DNA of 64,000 bases from Pectobacterium aquaticum (lineage in GTDB: Bacteria; Pseudomonadota; Gammaproteobacteria; Enterobacterales; Enterobacteriaceae), in contig NZ_CP086253.1 of the NCBI RefSeq assembly GCF_003382565.3, forward strand, positions 3,286,001 through 3,350,000, in the 5' to 3' direction. Every line of letters starts with the position of its first letter. Position 1 is the first letter of the stretch. Shown here piece after piece: positions 8,258 through 17,594 of this stretch. The position numbers and the translations under genes are program-made. A model generated the notes under the pieces. It did not search any database and had not been told where the DNA came from. It saw nothing but the letters and a program-made list of their open reading frames with translations.

Positions 8258-10048
8258 TTAAACCCGGAATGCCCCAACCACAGCGTTCAGCTCTTCAGCC
8301 TGTGACTGCAACGCACCCGACGCAGCGGCAGATTCCTGCACCAGCGCGGCGTTTTGTTGCACCATCGAATCCAACTGTGCGACCGCTTTGTTAATTTCGT
8401 TGATGCCACGCATTTGCTCATCTGCCGCATGCGTGATTTCAGACATCACCGAACTCACCGTAGAGACGCCGCCGACAATTTCATTCATCGTGTCGCTGGC
8501 TTGACGAACCTGCACCGAGCCAGACGTCACGCTGGAGACTGTCGCTTCAATCAGCTCTTTAATTTCTTTTGCAGCCTGCGCACTGCGCTGTGCCAAACTA
8601 CGAACTTCACCAGCAACCACGGCGAAACCACGCCCCTGCTCGCCCGCTCGCGCGGCTTCCACCGCAGCGTTAAGCGCCAGAATGTTAGTCTGGAATGCAA
8701 TGCCATCGATCACGCCGATGATATCGCCGATTTTGCCAGACGCGACCACGATCTCTTCCATCGTGACAATCACATCGGATACCACCTTTCCGCCCGTACC
8801 GGCATCTTTCGACAGCAGTAACGCTTTAGCATTAACCTGCTGTGCAGAACCTGCCGACTGCGTGACCGCCGCAGAGATTTCTTCCAACGAAGCTGCGGTT
8901 TGCTGAATGCTCGATGCCGCAGATTCAGTACGCGCAGAGAGATCGTTGTTCCCCGCCGAAATTTCATCCGCCGCGACCTGAAGCGATGCGCTGATATCGC
9001 GAATCTGCATCATTACCTGACTGATTTTGTCGACAAAGATATTAAACGAGCGGGCAATTTGCGCCACTTCATCATGCCCTTCATCCGGCAGACGCTTCGT
9101 CAGATCGTTATTACCGTTGCTGATATCATCCATTGCATCACGGATTTGCAGCAAGCGCTTAAGCGTTGACGCAATAATGAAACCAATCACCAGCGTGCCC
9201 AACAGCGCGATAACGACCAGCGTGATGACAGAGGTAGACAGCAGAGAACGCATGCTCGCGGTGGCTTCGGCTTTATCCAACGCCACCAGCATGAACCAGT
9301 TCGTGCCAGCAATCGGTTTTGCCACCACAAGCTTTGTCGACCCAGAAAAATCGACATCACGGGCGCTATCTGCTGAAAGAATATCGTTCAGATCAATACC
9401 AGGGGCAATGTCGGTGATATTTTTCAGCGTCAGTTTTTCATCTGGGTGAGCAATGATCAGACCGCTGCGCTCGATGAGAACACCGAAGCTATCTTTAGCT
9501 GGGTTAATTGCTTTTACGTTTTCAATCACGCTTTTCATCGTGACATCGCTACCGACTACGCCTCTGACCGTTCCGCCTTGCACCACGGAAGCAACGAAAG
9601 AAACCACCAACGTATTCGTCACCGCATCAACGTAGGGGGCAGTGACCAGCGGTTTGCCCTCTTTCACCGCCTGCTGATACCAAGGCCGGACAGTTGGGTT
9701 GTAATCAGCAGGAATACCGCCAGAATCGGCAAACTTGGCCGTGCCATTAGCATAACCCATGTAGACATTCAGGAGGCCACCGGATGCCGCAATCTGTTTA
9801 AACAGCGGAATCGGATCCTCATCAGTGGTGACACGGTCATGCAACGCAGAGATCATCAGCGTTTTAGAAGAAACCCAGTCGCTAATAGCGATACTATGGC
9901 TTGTCGCTACCGCATTCAGCGTATTCTGGATCGATTCCTTATTGGCGTTATTGGCGATGGTGTAATTAAAAAAGGTATTGATAACAAGCGAAAGCACAAC
10001 AATTGTCGAACAGGCCGCAAGAATGCGGGAACGCGTCGTTTTCAGCAT
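8258..10048 (-). CDS. Methyl-accepting chemotaxis protein (dCache-type)
   Basis: Inner-membrane chemoreceptor of 596 residues. It has a transmembrane segment at about 8-32, a periplasmic double-Cache sensor with PTVRPWYQQAVKEG, a second membrane segment near 266-290, HAMP, and the MA signalling domain with the hairpin tip EQGRGFAVVAGEVRSLAQRSA. No CheR/CheB-docking pentapeptide is visible at the C-terminus (ends VGAFRV). I chose the ATG at 10048 (MLKTTRSR) because a flagellar-type promoter lies at 10083-10109, inside the longer frame that starts at 10135. The ligand is unknown; dCache receptors often sense amino acids or organic acids. Confidence 0.93.
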   Translation of the reverse strand: MLKTTRSRILAACSTIVVLSLVINTFFNYTIANNANKESIQNTLNAVATSHSIAISDWVSSKTLMISALHDRVTTDEDPIPLFKQIAASGGLLNVYMGYANGTAKFADSGGIPADYNPTVRPWYQQAVKEGKPLVTAPYVDAVTNTLVVSFVASVVQGGTVRGVVGSDVTMKSVIENVKAINPAKDSFGVLIERSGLIIAHPDEKLTLKNITDIAPGIDLNDILSADSARDVDFSGSTKLVVAKPIAGTNWFMLVALDKAEATASMRSLLSTSVITLVVIALLGTLVIGFIIASTLKRLLQIRDAMDDISNGNNDLTKRLPDEGHDEVAQIARSFNIFVDKISQVMMQIRDISASLQVAADEISAGNNDLSARTESAASSIQQTAASLEEISAAVTQSAGSAQQVNAKALLLSKDAGTGGKVVSDVIVTMEEIVVASGKIGDIIGVIDGIAFQTNILALNAAVEAARAGEQGRGFAVVAGEVRSLAQRSAQAAKEIKELIEATVSSVTSGSVQVRQASDTMNEIVGGVSTVSSVMSEITHAADEQMRGINEINKAVAQLDSMVQQNAALVQESAAASGALQSQAEELNAVVGAFRV

Positions 10049-10082
10049 AAAATACTCTTTGCATAGAATAGTTATACTATCC

Positions 10083-10109
10083 ATAACGGCAGAGCAAAAT
10101 AAAACTTGA
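10083..10109 (-). promoter_or_regulatory. Sigma-28 (FliA) promoter of the mcp
   Basis: On the minus strand TCAAGTTT, 11 bases, then GCCGTTAT, against the FliA consensus TAAAGTTT-N11-GCCGATAA. Transcription would begin about 28 bases before the ATG at 10048. This ties the receptor to the flagellar regulon. Confidence 0.8.
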
Positions 10110-10135
10110 ATGCGATCACATTCCACAATCACCAT

Positions 10136-10681
10136 TTATCTTAAAACTCAGAAAAAAAATTAATATGTTCAACCAAATCCTTATAAAAAAAAAGACATCA
10201 AATGGATTTTAAACCAACAAAACAGAGCATTAAACCAATTTAACAAAAATAAAAGGAATAAAATACTTATTAACCTACCATAATATAAAATTATCGGTCA
10301 ATGCTGTAATCCGCCGCATTTTAACAATCATGGGATTATTCCTAATAGCTACAACATTCTTTTACGCTATTAATTAATAAACACCATTAAATAAAATAAC
10401 TCATATATGGAATTAATGATGGGCGTGACAAAGATTAGATGACGCTTTTGTGACAGATAAACATGCTAGAAATAACCAAATATACTTTATTTTCTGTGGC
10501 AAAATCGCGATTGCCATTTTCAGTAGAGAGGTCACAATCCCAGCAGTATTGTGACCTCTACGCAGGCCGACCAGGATCAGAAAAGAATGGAACACGCGCA
10601 TACTCGATTAATAGAACAACTTACTCAACGCGTTGTGACAACAGATAATATCCCACGCGACCTAAAGAGTGCCGAAAGGGT
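10136..10681. other. AT-rich intergenic stretch with a 12-base inverted repeat
   Basis: No convincing gene. The first 250 bases are very AT-rich. At 10527-10559, AGAGGTCACAAT and ATTGTGACCTCT form a perfect 12-base inverted repeat around 9 bases without a T run, so it may be an operator or a MITE relic rather than a terminator. A 45-codon frame from an ATG at about 10587 runs into the ppnP terminator and has only a weak ribosome site; I do not call it. Confidence 0.5.
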
Positions 10682-10716
10682 AAAAAAATGCCGCGTTATG
10701 TCGTACATAACGCGGC
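10682..10716 (-). terminator. Rho-independent terminator of ppnP
   Basis: GCCGCGTTATGT pairs perfectly with ACATAACGCGGC around a 3-base loop; on the minus strand it is followed by seven T residues. It lies 34 bases after the ppnP stop. Confidence 0.9.
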
Positions 10717-10750
10717 GAGCATGACCTAACCTACAGCGATAGAATAGAAA

Positions 10751-11035
10751 TTACAGGTACTTACACAGATAAGAGGTCGGTTCGACCACCTGCAAATTGA
10801 ACTCACTTTTTCCCGGAACGAAAAACGTTTCTCCCGGTGTGAAAACCTGCCAATCCGGTGCGCCTGGCAGCAGTACTTTCAATGCTCCGGTGATCACCGT
10901 CATTTCTTCCGGCTGTCCGGTTCCAAAGGTGTATTCACCCGCATCCATGACGCCGACACTGGCCCGGCCAATGCTGTCGCCTTCAAAACCGATTGATTTG
11001 ACCTTCCCTGCAAAATACTCATTTACATTCAGCAT
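10751..11035 (-). CDS. ppnP: Pyrimidine/purine nucleoside phosphorylase PpnP (YaiE)
   Basis: Small cupin enzyme of the DUF1255/PpnP family that phosphorolyses a broad range of nucleosides. The 94-residue product from the ATG at 11035 aligns end to end with E. coli YaiE: NEYFSGK-like start, GRASVGVM, GEYTFGTGQPEEMTVI, FFVPGKSEFNLQV and the C-terminus EPTSYLCKYL. The open frame extends six codons upstream, but the family starts at MLNVNEYF. The gene has its own terminator; aroL lies upstream on the same strand, as in E. coli. Confidence 0.94.
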   Translation of the reverse strand: MLNVNEYFAGKVKSIGFEGDSIGRASVGVMDAGEYTFGTGQPEEMTVITGALKVLLPGAPDWQVFTPGETFFVPGKSEFNLQVVEPTSYLCKYL

Positions 11036-11175
11036 AGCGCGGCACCCTATCATCGAAAAAATTCATGAAATTCATCTTAAAAGGAGAGTCGAGCCACTGT
11101 CACGATCTATTCATTGAAAGTTGGTGTTCGGTAACACTGACTGGTGATTATTTTGCCAGTGTCCAGCCCACCGGC

Positions 11176-11697
11176 CTATGCAGCCGACGAGCGCAGCACT
11201 TTCAACACGCTTGCCACAATCGCTTCCGGCGTTTGAGCTGCATCAATAACGTGATGCGCGACACCGCGATAAAGCGCCTCGCGCGCGGCCAGTACATCGG
11301 CCATTTCCTCTGCGATAGGGCGACCGGTCAACGTCGGCCGCTGGTTATCCTGCGGGTTTTCTTCCAGCCGCTGAGCCAGCAGCTCCGCATCCGCATGGAG
11401 GTAAATAACAGCGCCTTTCTCATGCATAAAGCGTCGATTGGCTTCCGCCAACACCATACCTCCGCCTGTTGCGACGATGCAGCGGTTGGACGTCACCTGC
11501 TGAAGCGCCAGACTTTCACGCTGGCGGAACCCATGCCATCCTTCCTGCGCAACCACATCAGCCACCGTCATATTGGTGGTCTGCTGCATAAACAGGTCGG
11601 TATCGACAAAGTCATATCCTAACGCCTGTGCCAGTTGATGCCCAACGGTGGTCTTCCCACAGCCTCTGGCACCAACCATAAAAATGGGGTGTGTCAT
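11176..11697 (-). CDS. aroL: Shikimate kinase II
   Basis: Phosphorylates shikimate to shikimate 3-phosphate in aromatic amino acid synthesis. The 173-residue protein has the P-loop GARGCGKTT near residue 9, the shikimate-binding FVDTD, the FRQRE segment and the GGG motif ATGGGMV, and the lid region RPTLTGRP. Length and motifs match AroL rather than AroK, and the neighbour ppnP supports the assignment. I see no clear TyrR box upstream. Confidence 0.95.
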   Translation of the reverse strand: MTHPIFMVGARGCGKTTVGHQLAQALGYDFVDTDLFMQQTTNMTVADVVAQEGWHGFRQRESLALQQVTSNRCIVATGGGMVLAEANRRFMHEKGAVIYLHADAELLAQRLEENPQDNQRPTLTGRPIAEEMADVLAAREALYRGVAHHVIDAAQTPEAIVASVLKVLRSSAA

Positions 11698-11732
11698 GTA
11701 GTGACGTATCCTTCTTCTTTATCCCCCTCCAC

Positions 11733-11789
11733 CATACTTCAAGCTGGACGCGCGTAGGCAGTCCCACCACTCGAATTATTTCGGGTATC
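11733..11789 (-). repeat. Short ERIC-derived element
   Basis: On the minus strand it runs from ATACCCGAAATAATTCGAGT to CAGCTTGAAGTATGG, so both ERIC ends are present but the central stem is replaced by about 20 unrelated bases. It lies in the aroL-ansB gap. Confidence 0.6.
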
Positions 11790-11921
11790 AAAGATAAATA
11801 GGGGTGATTACCTGCTTTGTCGTGGGCTGAATCATACCGATAAAATCAATAGAGAGGGAAGTGACTTCTCAGTGAAAACGAAAAGTTGAATAACCAAAAG
11901 TAAAAATAGGATGACAGGAAA

Positions 11922-12075
<154 letters not shown>

Positions 12076-12100
12076 ATCACACGACAAACCGATCAGGCGA

Positions 12101-13150
12101 TTAATACGCGTGGAAATAATCCTGAATCACCGCTGGGTTCGTCGTTTTTGTCAGCGCCAGCATCAGCAAAATGCGTGATTTAGCTGGGCTCAGAGAATCG
12201 GCAACCAGACCCGGTTGGCCCGCATCCGGTGGCACGATGCCGCTGCCGGTACGGCTGGAGCGCACAACAACGATACCTTTGCTTTCCGCTTTACGGATAC
12301 CTGCATCGCCGCGCTTGGATACAGAGCCTGCGCCCATGCCCGCATAGACAATCCCTTTTACACCGTGTTTGATAGAGGCGTCATACATATATTCTGGATC
12401 GTCCTGATAGCCATAAATAATGTCGACAGCTGGCAGTTTATCTACGTTGGTCACGTCAAATACGGAACGCGTGGTGTGAACTTTATCCAGACGCGTCTGG
12501 TAATAAACTTTGTCACCGATAATCACGCCCAGATAACCTTCTTCTGGCGCTTTAAAGGTGTCCAGCGTAGAAGCGTTGGTTTTGCTGATGAAACGAGCAG
12601 AACCAATACGGTCGTTCAGCACAACTAAAACGCCGCGACCGCGAGAGTTTTTATCCGCTGCCACTTTTACTGCGCCGTACAGGTTCATTGGGCCGTCGGC
12701 ACTGATTGCCGTTGCCGGACGCATCGCGGCGGCAAAAACCACCGGTTTGTCACTTTTCACCGTCAGGTTCAGGAAGTAAGGCGATTCGTCGAGCGTATCC
12801 GTACCGTGCGTAATGACCACGCCATCAACATCGCTGCGTGCCAGCAGCTCGTTCACGCGCTTGCTCAGCTTCAGCAGAACATCGCTGGTCATATTTTCAC
12901 TGCCAATGCTGGCAACCTGCTCACCTGAAATATTGGCAAGCGTTTTCAGCTCTGGTACTGCTTGAATCAGCGTCTCTACGCCCAGCGCACCCGCTTTATA
13001 CCCCGTGGTTTGCGTATTGGCCGCAGCAGAACCGGCGATTGTCCCGCCTGTTGCCAGAATGACAATGTTAGGTAGATTTTCTGCCGCATTTGCCAGAGAC
13101 GAAAAACAAACAAAAACAACAACGAATAATGCGTTAAATATCCTTTTCAT
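12101..13150 (-). CDS. ansB: Periplasmic L-asparaginase II
   Basis: Hydrolyses asparagine (and glutamine) to the acid and ammonia in the periplasm. The first 22 residues are a signal peptide ending ANA before AENLPNIV. The two catalytic Thr motifs are plain: ATGGTIAG near the mature N-terminus and VITHGTDTLDES about 80 residues later. The 349-residue product appears near-identical to the Erwinia/Pectobacterium carotovorum enzyme I remember. It is followed by a terminator and an ERIC element. An 8-base inverted repeat at 13180-13208 upstream could be a regulator site. Confidence 0.96.
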   Translation of the reverse strand: MKRIFNALFVVVFVCFSSLANAAENLPNIVILATGGTIAGSAAANTQTTGYKAGALGVETLIQAVPELKTLANISGEQVASIGSENMTSDVLLKLSKRVNELLARSDVDGVVITHGTDTLDESPYFLNLTVKSDKPVVFAAAMRPATAISADGPMNLYGAVKVAADKNSRGRGVLVVLNDRIGSARFISKTNASTLDTFKAPEEGYLGVIIGDKVYYQTRLDKVHTTRSVFDVTNVDKLPAVDIIYGYQDDPEYMYDASIKHGVKGIVYAGMGAGSVSKRGDAGIRKAESKGIVVVRSSRTGSGIVPPDAGQPGLVADSLSPAKSRILLMLALTKTTNPAVIQDYFHAY

Positions 13151-13904
13151 AACCTATACCAACTTATTGAGTTAAGTGGCAGATCAGATACGTCAGGTGC
13201 CTGATCTGTAAGCAAAAACGTCAACTCTGTTAGCAGCCTGCCAACATTGGCGCTTATTCTGCCCCAGAATTCAACGAATTAATATATGCCTGTCAGACTT
13301 CACGCTAACGGTGTGTGATACCTCACAGCACGGTGTTCAGTCGCACCGATTTACGTTACCGACTAATCTGCGCCACGGCATCCTGCGAGGCTTAATTACG
13401 AGCTTTCCTCGTCAGTTCTGACAGCGTTCCCTGATGCATTTCCAGAAGCAAACGCCGATGCGCTGCACTTGTTATCTGAATTCACGCCCCAATTTATCAA
13501 TAAAAGCATTCAGTTTTACATGAGGTTAAATGATCACCACAAATTAAATAACACATCAACGAAACGTGGAAACACACTGAATCCCATCACGCACAGCAAT
13601 AGGCGAGTGATAAGATCCCTATCTCTTCAGTCCATTAATTTCTTTTATCCTTTAATAAGAACTTTTCGCGTGTTTATTAATTTCCAAAAAAATAATTAAT
13701 AAAAATATAATAAACAATTAATAAAGTTAAATGAAAAATAATAACATGCTAAATCAAATAACCTGATTAACCTCAACAATTTCGTCGAATTATTATTCAT
13801 TTCATATTCCCTGCTATATAATCATTTTCGATGTGCAAGGACTCCCTCTTTATTTGGAATAAATAAAGAGAAAAAATATCCGTTTAATTTACAAGGAAAA
13901 ACAA
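13151..13904. other. Divergent ansB-pelI regulatory region
   Basis: 754 bases without a convincing gene. CAGATCAG and CTGATCTG form an inverted repeat at 13180-13208 close to ansB. TGTGATACCTCACA near 13313 resembles a CRP palindrome but has 4 instead of 6 central bases. The right half is AT-rich and leads to the pelI promoter. I could not identify a KdgR box by eye, although one is expected for pectate lyase genes. Confidence 0.5.
13817..13870 (+). promoter_or_regulatory. pelI -10 box and 5' UTR hairpin
   Basis: TATAAT at 13817-13822 is a perfect -10 box. Beyond it, CTCTTTATTT (13846-13855) pairs with AAATAAAGAG (13861-13870) around GGAAT, so the leader would start with a 10-bp AT-rich stem-loop about 35 bases before the ATG. 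It may act in mRNA stability or as an operator. Confidence 0.55.
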
Positions 13905-14948
13905 ATGTTTAAGTATTTAACACCGATATTTTTATGTACTGCTGCTTTCTCTTTTCAGGCTCAGGCGAGTGACACCATGCTGATGCTTCTGAAAAAAGAC
14001 AATGCCACTTATTTAAGCTGGTCTACCGATGCAGGCAACGTTGTTCGCCAGGATGTGTATCGCAGCACCAGTGATAATCAGGCAGGCAGCGAAAAAATCG
14101 CAGAGCTCAATTCCACCGATAGAACCTTTACGGATTTAACCGCCAATCCGAAGTCGGATTATTGGTATTGGGTAGATACCGTTAGCGGCAATAAGAGTGT
14201 CCTGAAATCTAATGCCGCATCAACGGCACCAGCACCATTGCGCGCCGCGCCGCTTAAGGCTGCAAGCTCTGAATGTAAGGCCGGCGCAGTCATCAAAAAC
14301 AAATCTGTTGACTGCGATGGGATTACTCTGGGTCTGAGCTGTAGCGGTGACAGTGATAAGCAACCTCCTGTTATCACGCTGGAAAATGCCAGCATCAAAA
14401 ATCTGCGCATTTCGGCAAAAGGCGGTTCTGACGGCATCCACTGCGCAAGCGGCGACTGCCGTATTGAAAACGTGATTTGGGAAGACATCTGTGAAGATGC
14501 AGCAACCAACAACGGCAAAACCATGACCATCGTCGGCGGTGTTGCCCATAACACCACCAATGGCCCTGGTGGAAAACCGGACAAAGTGCTGCAACAGAAT
14601 GCCAAAAACAGCCACACTATCGTTCAAGGTAACTTCACCCTGACTGGGCAACACGGCAAACTGTGGCGCTCTTGCGGTGACTGCACCAACAATGGCGGCC
14701 CACGTAACCTCACCATCATCAGCGCAACTGTTGACGGCACCATCGGTAGCATTGCTGGTGTAAACCGTAACTTTGGCGATATTGCTGACATCCGCGATCT
14801 GCGTATTAAAAACTACAAAGAAGGTAAACCCCCTGTATGTGAAGAGTTTACCGGTGTAGAAAAAGGTCAGGGTGAATCGCCTAAACACGGCGAGAAATGG
14901 GATACCAAGAACTGCAAAGTCAGCCGTTCAAACGTTAAAGCCCTGTAA
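13905..14948 (+). CDS. pelI: Secreted pectate lyase, polysaccharide lyase family 3
   Basis: Cleaves polygalacturonate by beta-elimination outside the cell. The 347-residue protein has a signal peptide of about 21 residues (ends QAQA), an N-terminal fibronectin III-like module to about residue 100, a linker rich in Ala and Pro, then the PL3 domain with SKGGSDGIHC-like and DCRIENVIWEDICEDA segments, many paired cysteines, and NLTIISATVDGTIGSIAGVN. This is the architecture of Dickeya PelI and Pectobacterium Pel-3. A type II secretion route is expected from the family. It has an RBS AAGGA, a 5' hairpin and its own terminator. Confidence 0.9.
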   Translation: MFKYLTPIFLCTAAFSFQAQASDTMLMLLKKDNATYLSWSTDAGNVVRQDVYRSTSDNQAGSEKIAELNSTDRTFTDLTANPKSDYWYWVDTVSGNKSVLKSNAASTAPAPLRAAPLKAASSECKAGAVIKNKSVDCDGITLGLSCSGDSDKQPPVITLENASIKNLRISAKGGSDGIHCASGDCRIENVIWEDICEDAATNNGKTMTIVGGVAHNTTNGPGGKPDKVLQQNAKNSHTIVQGNFTLTGQHGKLWRSCGDCTNNGGPRNLTIISATVDGTIGSIAGVNRNFGDIADIRDLRIKNYKEGKPPVCEEFTGVEKGQGESPKHGEKWDTKNCKVSRSNVKAL

Positions 14949-15009
14949 TTCTGCTAGCAGAATTCACACGTAACTAACTTCCTCTGGGGTCCTGACGCAT
15001 CAGTCATCT

Positions 15010-15041
15010 ACAGACCGTGCTACTAAGCACGGTCTGTTTCA
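15010..15041 (+). terminator. Rho-independent terminator of pelI
   Basis: ACAGACCGTGC pairs perfectly with GCACGGTCTGT around TACTAA, followed by TTTCATTTC on the plus strand. It also separates pelI from convergent uxuA. Confidence 0.85.
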
Positions 15042-15052
15042 TTTCATTACCC

Positions 15053-16243
15053 TTACTGCAATTCGGTAAACAGCGTGCGCTTCAACGCCAACTCGACGCC
15101 ACGCAGTTCCGCCAGCCCTTTCAACCGCCCAATTGCCGAGTAGCCGGGGTTGGTTTTCTTTTTCAGATCGTCCAGCATCTGATGCCCGTGATCTGGCCGC
15201 ATCGGGATCGGACGGCGATCGCCCGCCTTCTGACGCCGCAGCTCTTCCGCCAGAATAGCCTTGATGATCGCCACCATGTCCACATCCCCCTGCAAATGCG
15301 CGCCTTCATGGAACGAGTTGGGATTGTCTTCCCGACAGGTGGCACGCAGATGGGTGAAATGCACGCGATCGCCGAACGTTTCAAGCATCGTCAACAGATC
15401 GTTATCGGCCCTTACGCCATAGGATCCTGTGCAGAAGGTAAAGCCGTTATGAAGGCTATCGACCGTCTGTTTCAGCCAGCGCATGTCGTCAATCGTCGAC
15501 ATCACCCGCGGCAACCCCAGGATCGGACGCGGTGGATCGTCTGGATGAATGGCAAGGCGAAGGCCGACGGCTTCCGCAATGGGCACAATCTCACGGAGGA
15601 AATGTCCAAGGTGCTCGCGCAGTTTCGCATGGTCAATACCGTCATATTCCGCCAGACGGTCTCGGAATTGCTCTAGCGTATAGCCCTCTTCAGAGCCCGG
15701 CAGTCCGGCGATAATGTTGCCCGTCAGGCGCGCGATATCTTCTTGGCTCATCGCACGGAAGTAGTCGGCGGCCTGTGCCTGTTCATCCGTCGTATAATCT
15801 TTTTCAGCACCGTGACGTTTCAGGATGTGCAGCTCAAAAGCCGCAAAGGCAATATGATCGAAACGCAGCGCTTTTGCACCATCCGGCAGAACGTATTCCA
15901 GATCGGTTCGCGTCCAGTCCAGTACAGGCATGAAGTTATAACACACCGTATCGATCCCGCACTGCGCCAGGTTACGCAGCGATTGCTGGTAATTGGCAAT
16001 ATGCTGTTGATAATTCCCCGTCTGCGTTTTGATCTCTTCATGAACTGGCACGCTTTCTACTACCGACCACACCAGCCCTTTCGCCTTCAATTCGGCTTTG
16101 CGCTTTTCAATCTCTTCAATCGACCAGATTTCGCCATTCGGGATGTGGTGCAACGCCGTCACCACGCCGGTCGCACCTGCTTGCCGCACATCATCCAGTG
16201 AGACAGGATCGTTCGGGCCGTACCAACGCCAGGTTTGTTCCAT
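15053..16243 (-). CDS. uxuA: D-mannonate dehydratase
   Basis: Converts D-mannonate to 2-keto-3-deoxygluconate in glucuronate/hexuronate catabolism, the pathway downstream of pectin breakdown. The 396-residue product matches UxuA across its length: WRWYGPNDPVSL at the start, TALHHIPNGE, NFMPVLDWTRTDL, HPDDPPRPILGLPR and MRPDHGHQMLDDL, which contain the metal-binding His, Cys and Asp residues. The uxuR gene lies about 400 bases upstream on the same strand. A UxuR/ExuR-like operator is centred at 16361. Confidence 0.95.
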   Translation of the reverse strand: MEQTWRWYGPNDPVSLDDVRQAGATGVVTALHHIPNGEIWSIEEIEKRKAELKAKGLVWSVVESVPVHEEIKTQTGNYQQHIANYQQSLRNLAQCGIDTVCYNFMPVLDWTRTDLEYVLPDGAKALRFDHIAFAAFELHILKRHGAEKDYTTDEQAQAADYFRAMSQEDIARLTGNIIAGLPGSEEGYTLEQFRDRLAEYDGIDHAKLREHLGHFLREIVPIAEAVGLRLAIHPDDPPRPILGLPRVMSTIDDMRWLKQTVDSLHNGFTFCTGSYGVRADNDLLTMLETFGDRVHFTHLRATCREDNPNSFHEGAHLQGDVDMVAIIKAILAEELRRQKAGDRRPIPMRPDHGHQMLDDLKKKTNPGYSAIGRLKGLAELRGVELALKRTLFTELQ

Positions 16244-16353
16244 ACTGAGTTACCTTTTTTCGCCAAGTGAGGGAGTTGTTTTCGTCACTTTCTTTCATCA
16301 ATAAATAAGGAAAAGCCTACCTCACCGACACAGGCTGTCAAACGAAACTCGCG

Positions 16354-16369
16354 AATTGATTGACCAATT
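16354..16369. promoter_or_regulatory. UxuR/ExuR-type operator upstream of uxuA
   Basis: AATTGATTGACCAATT differs at three positions from the palindrome AATTGGTATACCAATT that I remember for UxuR/ExuR sites. It lies 111 bases before the uxuA ATG, in the expected promoter region. It suggests repression relieved by hexuronate intermediates. Confidence 0.65.
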
Positions 16370-16514
16370 ACACAAAAAATTCGTATTTTGGACTAACATC
16401 ATGCGTAATAAAGCTGAAATCGTGAGGAGAAAAGTCAGAAATGGATTATTTGGTCTGACATCTTTTCTCTTCGTACACCGATGCAATGCCGGAGAGAAAA
16501 TTCACACAGGGACA

Positions 16515-16641
<127 letters not shown>

Positions 16642-16649
16642 CAGGGGAA

Positions 16650-17384
16650 TCAGGATTCCAGACGTGAGGGAACAGACTCGAACAGGTAGCCGTCGAAGGC
16701 TGGGTCGTCCACGTTGGAGATTTCCAGCAGTTTAATTTTTACATTTTCCAGATGCTGCCACATTGCCTGACGCGCCATGTTCACATCACGGCGAGACACG
16801 GCACGCAAGATTTGTTCATGATCGTCCAGCCACTGGCGCTGATAGCTGAAATCATCGGTATGGGAGTGAATGCCCTGCCACATTGGGCTGCGTTTACGCG
16901 CCTGCCACACCTCATACACCATATTGGCTAAGACGCTGTTTTGGGTAGACTGCGCCAGCAGGCAATGGAATTGTTCATCGGCGCTTTCATCCACGCTGCC
17001 GTTCTCAAGCGACGCCCGTTCTTGTTCAATGGCCTGCCGCATTTTCACGATGTCACTTTTGGTCGCCTGCATCGCGGCAAACGCAGCAACTTCGCCTTCC
17101 AGTAGCTGACGCGCCTGCATCAGCTCGAAGGGGCCATAGCCGCTGTCTACCACGCCGTCTTTTCCCTGCGCGGTCGGCAGTTGCATGACATAAACGCCAG
17201 AACCTTTACGCACCTCAATCAGCTTTTCCAGCTCCAGCATGATCAGGGCTTCACGCACCACACTGCGGCTGACGTTGTAGGTTTCAGCAATATCACGCTC
17301 AGGAGGCAAGCGGTCGCCAATCTGATAGTTTCCCTTCAGAATTTCCGCGCGAAGATTGTCGCCAATCTGCTGATATAAACGCAT
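16650..17384 (-). CDS. uxuR: GntR-family regulator UxuR
   Basis: FCD-subfamily GntR repressor of 244 residues. The N-terminal winged helix contains DRLPPERDIAETYNVSRSVVREALIMLE, followed by the FCD ligand domain with ARQLLEGEVAAFAA and the metal-binding HCLLAQSTQN region. The C-terminus SNVDDPAFDGYLFES matches UxuR better than ExuR, and uxuA is next door. It probably represses uxuA and itself until fructuronate or mannonate accumulates. The start lacks the short N-terminal extension of the E. coli protein. Confidence 0.85.
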   Translation of the reverse strand: MRLYQQIGDNLRAEILKGNYQIGDRLPPERDIAETYNVSRSVVREALIMLELEKLIEVRKGSGVYVMQLPTAQGKDGVVDSGYGPFELMQARQLLEGEVAAFAAMQATKSDIVKMRQAIEQERASLENGSVDESADEQFHCLLAQSTQNSVLANMVYEVWQARKRSPMWQGIHSHTDDFSYQRQWLDDHEQILRAVSRRDVNMARQAMWQHLENVKIKLLEISNVDDPAFDGYLFESVPSRLES

Positions 17385-17594
17385 ACCGCCATCCCTTTAT
17401 TCAACATCGGCCATCGTAATATTGGCCTGACCAAAAGACAGAAAAAACGCCCAATTTGTCGGAAGTATAACATGAAGCCTTATAGCGCAGCACGTTGAGC
17501 AATCTGCATGATAAATAATTTCAGATATAGTGTTGTCGAAACGCCATATCCCGTTAGCGATCAGACTGATGTTGCCAGCAGGCAAGGAGCATAA

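Noticed and set aside
9446..10066. 206-residue plus-strand frame opposite the mcp
   Set aside because: Fully antisense to a well-supported chemoreceptor, no recognisable domain.
13313..13327. CRP site between ansB and pelI
   Set aside because: TGTGA and TCACA are present but separated by 4 bases instead of 6.
14220..14888. 222-residue minus-strand frame opposite pelI
   Set aside because: Antisense to an intact pectate lyase with signal peptide and terminator.
15017..15676. 219-residue plus-strand frame opposite uxuA
   Set aside because: Antisense to uxuA, no family features.
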